Source: Myxococcales bacterium
Lineage (GTDB): Bacteria > Myxococcota_A > Polyangia > Palsa-1104 > JAEUJZ01
NCBI GenBank assembly: GCA_016794365.1
Contig: JAEUKB010000085.1
Span: forward strand, 83,658 to 147,657
Length of the DNA: 64,000 nt
Direction: 5' to 3'
The translations under genes were made by a program, and so were the position numbers. The notes beneath the pieces were generated by a model. The model worked only from the letters and a program-made list of their open reading frames with translations. It was not told where the DNA came from and searched no databases. Shown in pieces: positions 53,320 to 61,365 of this stretch; position 1 is the stretch's first letter, and each line of letters opens with the position of its first letter.

Positions 53320-55758
53320 GTGAATTACGAAGAACGTTCAGGCATGTTGGGGGCTGTCCAGCCTCCGCCCAAGCTCCTCATCGAGCGTCTGTCGGACGGC
53401 GACGTAACCTGCCTACGCCTGATGGGAACGATCGACGAACAGTTCGACGCCCCAGGCCTCTCGCAGACCATCGCTTGCCGCTACCTGATCCTCGACCTGG
53501 GTGGAGTGGACCGGATCTCTTCCTTTGGTATCCGTCAGTGGATCGACTTCGTCCAGCACATCGCACCGCGACTGGCTGGCGTCTACTACGTCGAAAGCTC
53601 TCCGAAGGTGGTGGACCAGTTCAACATGGTCGCAAACTTCGGCGGGCCCGGATACATCGTGTCCTTCTACGCGCCGTATCGCTGCGAGTCCTGTGACCTG
53701 GAAAAGCGTCACCTGTTCCGCACCGATGAGGAAACGCCCGTCTGGCGCGCCGGACAAGCCCCGGCGATGACCTGTCAGACCTGCGGCAACAAAGAGGACT
53801 TCGACGAAAACCCGGCGATGTACTTTAACTACGTCGCGCAGCAGCCGATTCAGGCGATTCCGCCAGCGGTGATGCAGTTCTTGCGGGTCCACCTAAACTA
53901 CGGCCAGGGCGGACAGCGCAAGCTGCGGATCGAAAAGCGGATCGAGGGTCGCTGCACGTACATCAAGCTGTCAGGCGATCTCGATAGTGATCTGAAGCCG
54001 GAAAAGCTGGCCGACGGACTGGAAGGCGAGGTGATCGTCGATCTGGGCGGCATCTTGTCGATCGATCCAGTCGGAACGGCGCACTGGCGCAAGCTGATGC
54101 GGACGCTCGATGCGAAGACCGGCACCTCTGAATCGGTCGAGCGGGTGAGCTTCATCGCGGTTCCAGCGGTCTTTTTGGAGCGCCTGGGCAAGCCAGAAGA
54201 TCTGACGCGCAAGGGTCAGGTGCTGTCGCTCATCATTCCGTACAACTGCTCGCGCTGCCGAGCGACGACACCGAAGCTGGTGGACTTTACCATGCACGGC
54301 GACGAGCTTCGCGCCGGACGAGTGCCGCGCATCAAGTGTGCGCTGTGCGGTGGTCCAGTGACGTGCGTGGTATCGGAGACGTGGTTTAACCGCTTGCAGA
54401 CGCTGCCGCAGCCGCAGGTGACGCCGGATCTGAAGGCAACGATTGCGCTGCTGACGGCGGCTCCGGCCCCGCAGACGCCGCGAGCGACGATGGCTGGTCC
54501 GGCAATGACTGCGCCGGTGGGAACGCCGCCTCCGTCGGGAACCCCGGGATGGACGGCGCAGCCGATGTCAGCGACTCCGCAGCCGCAGCAGAGCACGGGC
54601 TGGACACCGCAGCCGACCCCGACGCCATCGCCGATGGGAATGAGCAATCCCCGATCGACGATGAATGGCTCGATGAATCAGTCGAGCGCAGCCTTTGCGC
54701 GACCCGGTTCGATCAGCCAAGCGACGAGCCTGCCGCCATCGCAGCCGCAGCCTCCGCAGCCGCAGGGCGTGTTTGGCAAGCTTCAGACGATCCCAGGGCT
54801 TTTGCCGGGCCTGCTGGTGGTGATGCTGTCGCTGTCGGGCGCGATTGTGTATCGGATCTTGGCGACTCCGGCGGGGCGCGCGGGTGACTGGTCGGTCGTC
54901 GAGTCTTCGACGCCGAAAGCGCCACCGTGGCACGACAGCAAGTTTGCCAGCGATGGCAGCAAGTTTGTCGGTCACTCGACGCTGGTTGCCGATCGAACGG
55001 AAGCGCTAGAGCGTGCCGATGTCGCGGCGCAAGCCGAGCTGGTGAGCAAGCTGGCCGAAGAGCTAGAGACCAAAGATCCCGACTGGCGGAAGGTGATTCA
55101 GCCGCTGTTTGCGGAGTCGGTGCAGGCGCTCAAAGACGAGCTGGACAAAGCGCAAAAGAGCATCAAGCAGACAGATGATCCAGCGACGATCGAGGCGCAG
55201 CTTCAGCCCGCTCGCGATCACCAGGCCGATCAGCACAAGCGCGTCGCCGCATCGTTTAAGCAGAGCCTGGCAGACGGTGCGCAGCCGACGCTCAGCCAGT
55301 ACTGGGAAAAGCGCGCGCGCAAGAGCAAAGGAACGCGCGAGACGGGCTTCCAAGCCTCGACGCTGATCGAGCTAGACAAAGCGGCGTTTGACAAGCTGGT
55401 GAACCAGTTCCGTCAGACGGAAGCCGCCGCCAAGATCAAGGTCGTGCCGTTCTTCCCGCTGCTGGCCATGCGGTTTGAATCGACGGTGCGCGGTCCGGTG
55501 GTGATCGAGGTCGATGAAAGCAGCCCGCTTGCGCCCGCCGGAATCAAGACGGGAGACATCGTGCTGTCGGTGCTGGGTCACGAAGTGCGAACGCCCAGTG
55601 ACTTTGCCAAGCAGATCGATCAAGCGATCAAAGAGCTGGCGAGCCACGACTTGGTCCTGAAGGTGCAGCGCGGCAAAGATCTGGTGGACATCAAGCTGGC
55701 GCAGACCAAAGCAGCCCCGAAAAAGGGCCCGGTCTTCATCAAAAAGGGCGGAAAGTAG
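53320..55758 (+). CDS. Double STAS/zinc-ribbon membrane protein with a PDZ domain
   Basis: 812 residues from GTG 53320; an ATG at 53344 is an alternative. It contains two STAS-like units (about 20-115, DLGGVDRISSFGIRQWIDF; and about 202-300, DLGGILSIDPVGTAHWRKL), each followed by a C-x2-C...C-x2-C zinc ribbon (C122/C125/C152/C155 and C310/C313/C340/C343). A long Pro/Thr/Ser linker (about 365-485) leads to a membrane helix (about 493-514), a coiled-coil-like region and a C-terminal PDZ domain (VRGPVVIEVDESSPLAPAG, IKTGDIVLSVLGHEV). The predicted topology puts STAS in the cytoplasm and PDZ outside. It follows the HATPase gene by 15 bp. An architecture of this kind was not recognised as a named family. 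Confidence 0.82.
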   Translation: MNYEERSGMLGAVQPPPKLLIERLSDGDVTCLRLMGTIDEQFDAPGLSQTIACRYLILDLGGVDRISSFGIRQWIDFVQHIAPRLAGVYYVESSPKVVDQFNMVANFGGPGYIVSFYAPYRCESCDLEKRHLFRTDEETPVWRAGQAPAMTCQTCGNKEDFDENPAMYFNYVAQQPIQAIPPAVMQFLRVHLNYGQGGQRKLRIEKRIEGRCTYIKLSGDLDSDLKPEKLADGLEGEVIVDLGGILSIDPVGTAHWRKLMRTLDAKTGTSESVERVSFIAVPAVFLERLGKPEDLTRKGQVLSLIIPYNCSRCRATTPKLVDFTMHGDELRAGRVPRIKCALCGGPVTCVVSETWFNRLQTLPQPQVTPDLKATIALLTAAPAPQTPRATMAGPAMTAPVGTPPPSGTPGWTAQPMSATPQPQQSTGWTPQPTPTPSPMGMSNPRSTMNGSMNQSSAAFARPGSISQATSLPPSQPQPPQPQGVFGKLQTIPGLLPGLLVVMLSLSGAIVYRILATPAGRAGDWSVVESSTPKAPPWHDSKFASDGSKFVGHSTLVADRTEALERADVAAQAELVSKLAEELETKDPDWRKVIQPLFAESVQALKDELDKAQKSIKQTDDPATIEAQLQPARDHQADQHKRVAASFKQSLADGAQPTLSQYWEKRARKSKGTRETGFQASTLIELDKAAFDKLVNQFRQTEAAAKIKVVPFFPLLAMRFESTVRGPVVIEVDESSPLAPAGIKTGDIVLSVLGHEVRTPSDFAKQIDQAIKELASHDLVLKVQRGKDLVDIKLAQTKAAPKKGPVFIKKGGK

Positions 55759-55877
55759 ACGCACAAGCCAGCGCGGCAGAGCGATCTGGCTCGTTGGTCT
55801 TGGCAAACTGGTCTGGCGCTGGTCGGCGGGCACGGCTCCTCGGATAGCGAATCGCCGGGTCCGCCAACACGCGCTGC

Positions 55878-57845
55878 TTAGTCGAGCGACTTTACGTGTG
55901 CCAGGAGCTTGCTCCACACCGCCGGAGTGACGCCCACTTCGAGGTGACCGTAGGCCACGCTCTCTTGCTTGGCGTCTTTGCTGCTCTTGCTGGTGGACCA
56001 CTTGCTGGTCAGAACGTCGAGTGCAGCGATGCTCTTTTTGAACAGCACGCCGTCGCCGTTGACCGCGCAGGTCGGGCAGCTCATGCCGTCGGTTTCAAAG
56101 ACAGAGCCAGGTGCGCCGCCCGCTTCGCCGTACAGGACGTAGAGCGAGTCGAGCGAGGTGTCGAGCCCGCTCGCTTTGAGCCGATCGATGAAGTGTCCGC
56201 CCATCTCGACGGCGCTGGCAATGCCCAGGCCCGACATCAGCTGGTACTTGTTGTAAAAGCCCGACGAGTCGGTGTTGCGCGAGTTGTAGTAGGTGTGCCA
56301 CGCGATGCACGGCGACGACGATGGATCAAACGCGGTCTTGCGGCACGCCTGACGGTTCGGATCATCCAGATAACCGCCTGCCAGATACGTCAGCTTCGGA
56401 CGCAGCCACGGATAGTAGCGGTTTTCGTCGGCATCGAGATCCTTCCAGTCGCTCGAGTCTCGACGCGGCACCGGATAGTCTGTCCGCAGATCCGCCGCCG
56501 CTTGCAGCTGTCCCAGGTACGCGCTCACCCACTTGCCCGCTTCGTTGACGCTGCCAAACAGGCTGATGTTGTATTCGTCGAAGGAATACGTGCCGCTCGG
56601 CGCACCGTCGGTGGTATTGAGCGTCTTGAGCGATCCACGCGACACCGGCTTACCGTCGCTGTCTAGCCCGGACAGGTTCGAGATATAGACGCGATTGAAG
56701 TAGTCCAGCCAGGTTCCGCCTCGGCTCTCGCAGACGCTCTTGGCATAGGGATTGTCGTACCAAGGAACGTCCGGGCCCCAGTTGACGCACTGAAGCGCCG
56801 AAAACCACGTCCACGGCATCGGACCACGACCGACGGGCGCATTCCACGACGTGCTGGCGATGGTCAGGGTGTGAATCGGGTGACGGAAGTTCAGATCGAT
56901 GCCCAGGTGCGGTCCCGACAGCGCGATGTACGAACGAATGTCGTCTCGGTAGCGCGGAACGGCTTCGCCTTGGGCGGCAGCGACACGGTCAAAAAAGCGC
57001 GTGCTAAGCGACGGCCAGGTTGCTGCGTTACCAACATAGGCATCGACGGACAGAACACCTTTGCTCCACGCAAGAACGTCCACTTTGGGAGAGCTGCCAT
57101 CGGCTTTTTTGTGAAGCTGACGCACACGCGCAACAGCGTTGGCGACGGCAATGGCTTGGCTGTAGTTGTCTCCGTGGAAGTTGCCAAACGTCACCGCATA
57201 GACACAGCGACCTTCGGCTTCCATGGCTTGCACAAGGCCGGTCTTTTGCGTCGTGCCGGGATACGCGTTGCCCGATCCGTCATTTCCGCCGGGAAACAGC
57301 CAGACGTTGGCATCTTGCATCGCACCGTGAACCAGTAGGATCGGCGCCTTGGTCACGTCGCAGGTGCGCGCATAGGTCTTCGGACCTTTGTGCAGCAGCA
57401 CGAAGCGAGCCTCGGGACGCATCGGCCCCGGATCGGCACAGACCGCTCCGCGTGTCGTCGCGCAGGTGCTCTTGTAATACAGGTTGAAGGCATCGACGAG
57501 CTGCTGGTTGAGCGAGCCAAAGTAGGTCCCGAGCGGATAGTCGCTGCTCTGGAACGTGTCTTGGGCGCGTAGCTTTTCGGTGCGACGGTTGTAGCCCTCG
57601 GTGCGAACGAGCTGACTGCCTTCGAGTAGCTCGATTTCGCCCCACGACCAGCTTGGTGGACGCAGGCTGCCGACGACGCGGAAGGTGTCGCTCGGCTTGT
57701 CGTTTTTGTCGAATACAGCTTGAACGTCAGCGGTCAGCGACGAAACCAGCTCTGCGGGCGGTGACACGTCGGAATCGACCGGCTGACAGCCAGCCAAGAC
57801 GGCAAACGGAAACCAAACAGCGCGCGGTAAGCGGCGACGAATCAT
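55878..57845 (-). CDS. Lipase-like alpha/beta hydrolase lipoprotein
   Basis: 655 residues. The signal MIRRRLPRAVWFPFAVLAGC gives a lipobox. Alpha/beta hydrolase features: oxyanion-type ILLVHGAMQDANVW, a nucleophile elbow AWSKG (Ala in place of the first Gly of GxSxG, as in some Bacillus lipases) and a core about 160-420. The C-terminal part contains several Cys and a candidate histidine in EMGGHFIDR. Likely an exported esterase or lipase. Convergent with the STAS/PDZ gene over a 119-bp gap in which no clear terminator was found. Confidence 0.72.
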   Translation of the reverse strand: MIRRRLPRAVWFPFAVLAGCQPVDSDVSPPAELVSSLTADVQAVFDKNDKPSDTFRVVGSLRPPSWSWGEIELLEGSQLVRTEGYNRRTEKLRAQDTFQSSDYPLGTYFGSLNQQLVDAFNLYYKSTCATTRGAVCADPGPMRPEARFVLLHKGPKTYARTCDVTKAPILLVHGAMQDANVWLFPGGNDGSGNAYPGTTQKTGLVQAMEAEGRCVYAVTFGNFHGDNYSQAIAVANAVARVRQLHKKADGSSPKVDVLAWSKGVLSVDAYVGNAATWPSLSTRFFDRVAAAQGEAVPRYRDDIRSYIALSGPHLGIDLNFRHPIHTLTIASTSWNAPVGRGPMPWTWFSALQCVNWGPDVPWYDNPYAKSVCESRGGTWLDYFNRVYISNLSGLDSDGKPVSRGSLKTLNTTDGAPSGTYSFDEYNISLFGSVNEAGKWVSAYLGQLQAAADLRTDYPVPRRDSSDWKDLDADENRYYPWLRPKLTYLAGGYLDDPNRQACRKTAFDPSSSPCIAWHTYYNSRNTDSSGFYNKYQLMSGLGIASAVEMGGHFIDRLKASGLDTSLDSLYVLYGEAGGAPGSVFETDGMSCPTCAVNGDGVLFKKSIAALDVLTSKWSTSKSSKDAKQESVAYGHLEVGVTPAVWSKLLAHVKSLD

Positions 57846-57881
57846 GATGTCCCTCCTTTGCGGAAAAACGGGTGCTTGAGG

Positions 57882-58751
57882 CTACGACGCAGGCTGTACC
57901 GGACCCGGAGGCAGCGGCGCAGGCGCGAACGTACTGGGAGCAGTTCCACCTTGCGAAGAAGACGGAGCTGCGGAATCGGACGACGGAGCAGGCGGTAGCG
58001 CGGGCGGCGAAACGGACGAACCCGGAGCCTGCAAAGTCGGCTCTGGAGGAATGATCAGCGGGACGCGGTTTGGATCACCGGGACCATCGAGGTTGGCTGG
58101 CGCTTCAGCCGGAGGCGGCGACGGCACTGGGCTAACCACCGTTGCTGGCTTGCTCGTCCCAAACTGATAGGCGACTCCCACGTCGAGCAGATAGCTTCCG
58201 GTAAAGGGCTCTCCCTGTCCGGTCAATCCGTAGCCGCCAGCACGCGCAAACAGGCTGACTGGAACCTTGAGCCGAGGCTGAAAGTCAAAGCCAAGTCCGC
58301 CCAGTCCGAGCGGCATAAAGTAGTTTCCCACCGTCGGTGCAGTCTGGACGATGGTTCCGTCTGCAGCGTTCTGCGCAGCGCCGGGCCGATTGAGCGCGTT
58401 ATAGCCAATCCCGATCTGCAAATCGAAGAACAGTCCCGTCGGAAGCGCCAAGCGATAGCCTCCCGATAGGAAGATAAACAGGCTGTAGCCGGGAGACGCG
58501 GAGTAGCCACCGATGCTGGCTCCGAAGACAAACTGGCTGACACCGCGCGTCCAGGCCGTGCCCTCGTACGACAGCCGAGCGCCAGGTCTGACCGCGCTTT
58601 CCCCGAAATACGACAGCGCAACCCGTCGTGGCTTTTCTTGTGGTCCAGTCTGCGCGCGCGCCGCGTCGGAACCAAGGAATGTAGCCAGCGCAGCAAGGAA
58701 CGCAGCGACGGGACCAGAAGCAACGAGCGATCGACTCAATCGAGATGTCAT
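57882..58751 (-). CDS. Exported barrel-type protein with a Pro/Ser-rich tail
   Basis: 289 residues from the ATG at 58751; a GTG at 58790 would add 13 residues before the signal. Sec signal ending AARA|QTGPQ. The body has Gly/aromatic strand patterns (YALFIFLSGGYRLALPTGLF-like, GYSLFIFLSGGYRLALPTG; LGLGGLGFDFQPRL) suggesting an outer-membrane barrel. The last ~75 residues are Pro/Ala/Ser-rich. No family recognised. It shares a 229-bp divergent region with the propeller gene. Confidence 0.6.
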   Translation of the reverse strand: MTSRLSRSLVASGPVAAFLAALATFLGSDAARAQTGPQEKPRRVALSYFGESAVRPGARLSYEGTAWTRGVSQFVFGASIGGYSASPGYSLFIFLSGGYRLALPTGLFFDLQIGIGYNALNRPGAAQNAADGTIVQTAPTVGNYFMPLGLGGLGFDFQPRLKVPVSLFARAGGYGLTGQGEPFTGSYLLDVGVAYQFGTSKPATVVSPVPSPPPAEAPANLDGPGDPNRVPLIIPPEPTLQAPGSSVSPPALPPAPSSDSAAPSSSQGGTAPSTFAPAPLPPGPVQPAS

Positions 58752-58823
58752 GGCGTGTTGTGCGGACCGTAGTCGCGATCCCGAGGTCACGCAAGAGCCC
58801 GCATCAGCGCCTCAGTGTGCCAC

Positions 58824-58861
58824 GGGAGCACATAAAAACCGTTGCACCTACTGGTGCTCCC
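58824..58861. promoter_or_regulatory. Mutually exclusive hairpins in a divergent gap
   Basis: GGGAGCAC (58824-58831) pairs with GTGCTCCC (58854-58861). Inside, GCACC and GGTGC (about 58844-58857) form a second stem with loop TACT that competes for the same right arm. Such alternative folds can regulate, but no ligand site or T-tract is evident. It lies between the barrel-type gene and the propeller gene. Confidence 0.35.
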
Positions 58862-58980
58862 AGAAGTAATAATGTCGGTTATTCGGCGTGCTCTGGCGGA
58901 AAGCGTCGCTGATTTGGCAGGTTTTCGACGCAGCCAGGCCCGACCGCAACAAGAAACGAGCGAAAGGAAGGGTGCTGTAT

Positions 58981-61293
58981 ATGTCCTCTCACTGGCCGAA
59001 TCGTAAGCGCTGGACCTTGCTGCCGCTGGGCCTGGCGGTGCTGTCAGTGGGCCCCTCGTGCGATCCGCAGAGCGGCTCTGATTCGCAGCAAAAAGCCATC
59101 ATTGTGACCCGCTCAGGATCTGGGGTGGGCACTGTCTCGACGCAAGGCAAAGAGATCTCTTGCGGCACCGACTGCTCTCGCCTGTATGCGCCCGGCACAT
59201 CGGTCACGCTGACCGCGACTGCCGACGATGCATCGACGTTTGTTGGCTGGAGTGGCGCTTGTACCGGCAGCGGCGCGACGTGCGAGGTCAAGCTGTCGAG
59301 CGATACCAGCTCTGGTTCAACCGTTTCCGTCGATGCCAAGTTCGATAGCAAGTACGTTCCTCCGACGGTTGCGCTGACGGTCAGCAAGACCGGCGCGGGC
59401 TCGGGCAAAGTCACGACGGCGGACAACGCGGTGGACTGCGGCACCAAGTGCCAGACGCAGGTTCAGATTCCGGGGACGGTCACGCTGACGGCGGCTGCCG
59501 ACATTGGATCGGGCTTTGCGGGCTGGACCGGCGCATGCGAAACCCAAGGCACCAATCCCGTCTGCGAAGTGCAGATCAACCTAGCAACGACCGTCTCGGC
59601 CAAGTTCGACAAGCGAATTTGCACGACGGACAACGTCTGCTGGGAAAATCCACTTCCGACGGGCGTGACCTTGACCTCGATTTGGGGTCGCAGCAAGACC
59701 GAAGCGTGGGCGGTCGGCGAAAACGGCACGATCCTCCGCTACGACGGAACGGCTTGGACGGTCAGCCCAAGCGGCGTCAACCAGCGACTCAACGCAGTGT
59801 TCGGCTTTGCGGCCAACGAGGTGTGGGCGGTCGGCAACGGTGGCACCGTCATTCGCTGGGATGGCACCAAGTGGTCGTCGGTCAACTCCACGAGCACCAA
59901 CCACCTGCGCGGGCTCTGGGGCGCTGACAACAAGAACCTCTTTGTCGTCGGTGCTGGCGGTACGCTGCTCAAGTGGGACGGCACGAGCTTCGCGGCAGTG
60001 ACTCCACCCGCAGCCGTGGCCGGACGCGACTTCAACGCAATCCATGGCGTCAGCGCGACCAACATCCGCATCACCGGCGAAGTCGGCTTGGTCATTCGCT
60101 GGAACGGCACCGCATGGGCAACCGAGAGCAGCGGCTCGCCGCGCAACCTCTACGCGGTGTGGCACGCCGACGCAAACAACGCGTGGCTCGGCGGCTTCAT
60201 CGGCAACACCAGCATCTGGAACGGCACTTCCTGGACGGTGAAGGCACAGCCGACGGGCGTGACGTTTAACTCGATCTGGGGCTCGGGGCCGGAAAACGTC
60301 TGGTTCGCGGGTCAAGCAGGACTGTTCTTCCGTTACTACCGCGACGTGAAAAACGCGCTGGTATGGGAAGCCAAGCCGTCGCCGGTAAAGGGCTCGCTCA
60401 ACGGCGTGTGGGGCACCGCAGCCAATGACGTGTGGGCAGTCGGCGACGCGGGCACCATGATTCACTACGACGGCACGAGCTGGTCGGCTGGCGGTGGATC
60501 GATTCAAGCTGGCTGGAACGGAGCCTGGGGCACGAACGGATCGAACCTGTGGGCCGTTGGTGGCAACGGAACCATCGCGCACTGGGACGGTGGCGGCCTA
60601 TCGACGATGGACAGCGGAACCACCGCGACCCTCTTTGGGGTGAGCGGAACCTCGAACAGCAACGTCTGGGCGGTTGGCGAAGCCGGAACCATCCTGCGCT
60701 ACAACGGAAGCAAGTGGGCTCCGTCGCAGAGTGGCACGCCAGTCGATCTGTTCGCAGCGCAGGCCGTCGCGGCGCAGGATGCCTGGGCAGTCGGTGCAGG
60801 TGGCAAAGCGCTCCGCTGGAATGGCACGTCGTGGAAGACGGTAGAAACCGGCACGAGCGCCAGCCTCAACGTCCTGTGGGCCTTGTCCGCGACGGATGTC
60901 TGGACGGCGGGTGATAACGGCACCGTGCTTCGCTGGGACGGCAGCAAGTGGAACCAGCTTGCGGGCCCGAGCACGATGACAGTGCAAGGTCTGTGGGCAG
61001 GCTCTGCGACGAACGTCTGGGCTGTCGGCGCGGGCGGTGTCTACAAGTACGACGGCACGAGCTGGACCAAGCAGACGGTTCCATCGTCGGGTCCGTTTGT
61101 CGGCGTCTGGGGCTTTGCCAGCGGCACGGTCTACGTCGTCGGCAGCAGCGGCCAAGTGCTTCGCTACGACGGCACGGCGTGGAAAGCGCTCCAGAGCGGC
61201 ACGTCGAGCAACCTGACCCGAGTCTACGGCGCAAGCCCGTCGAGCGTGTTTGTGCTGGGCGACGCTGGAACGATGCTGCGCACTGGGCAGTAA
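58981..61293 (+). CDS. Exported protein with InlB B-repeats and a W-V-G propeller
   Basis: 770 residues from ATG 58981, which has AGGAAGGG upstream and opens a signal peptide; the Cys after GPS may be lipidated, though the lipobox is atypical. Two InlB B-type repeats (FVGWSGACTGSGATC, FAGWTGACETQGTNPVC) are followed by about twelve blades of ~40 residues with the pattern WAVGxxGTxxRxDGxxW, which should form one or two beta-propellers. It may be a surface adhesion or recognition protein. The B-repeat part matches the GON lipoprotein at 6341-7543. The M36 protease gene follows in the same direction, 72 bp later. Confidence 0.75.
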   Translation: MSSHWPNRKRWTLLPLGLAVLSVGPSCDPQSGSDSQQKAIIVTRSGSGVGTVSTQGKEISCGTDCSRLYAPGTSVTLTATADDASTFVGWSGACTGSGATCEVKLSSDTSSGSTVSVDAKFDSKYVPPTVALTVSKTGAGSGKVTTADNAVDCGTKCQTQVQIPGTVTLTAAADIGSGFAGWTGACETQGTNPVCEVQINLATTVSAKFDKRICTTDNVCWENPLPTGVTLTSIWGRSKTEAWAVGENGTILRYDGTAWTVSPSGVNQRLNAVFGFAANEVWAVGNGGTVIRWDGTKWSSVNSTSTNHLRGLWGADNKNLFVVGAGGTLLKWDGTSFAAVTPPAAVAGRDFNAIHGVSATNIRITGEVGLVIRWNGTAWATESSGSPRNLYAVWHADANNAWLGGFIGNTSIWNGTSWTVKAQPTGVTFNSIWGSGPENVWFAGQAGLFFRYYRDVKNALVWEAKPSPVKGSLNGVWGTAANDVWAVGDAGTMIHYDGTSWSAGGGSIQAGWNGAWGTNGSNLWAVGGNGTIAHWDGGGLSTMDSGTTATLFGVSGTSNSNVWAVGEAGTILRYNGSKWAPSQSGTPVDLFAAQAVAAQDAWAVGAGGKALRWNGTSWKTVETGTSASLNVLWALSATDVWTAGDNGTVLRWDGSKWNQLAGPSTMTVQGLWAGSATNVWAVGAGGVYKYDGTSWTKQTVPSSGPFVGVWGFASGTVYVVGSSGQVLRYDGTAWKALQSGTSSNLTRVYGASPSSVFVLGDAGTMLRTGQ

Positions 61294-61365
61294 GCGGGTC
61301 AAACGATCTTATGGAATGGGCGAGACGGCTCTCGATAGAGCTGTCTCGACAGCTAGGAGCAAACG

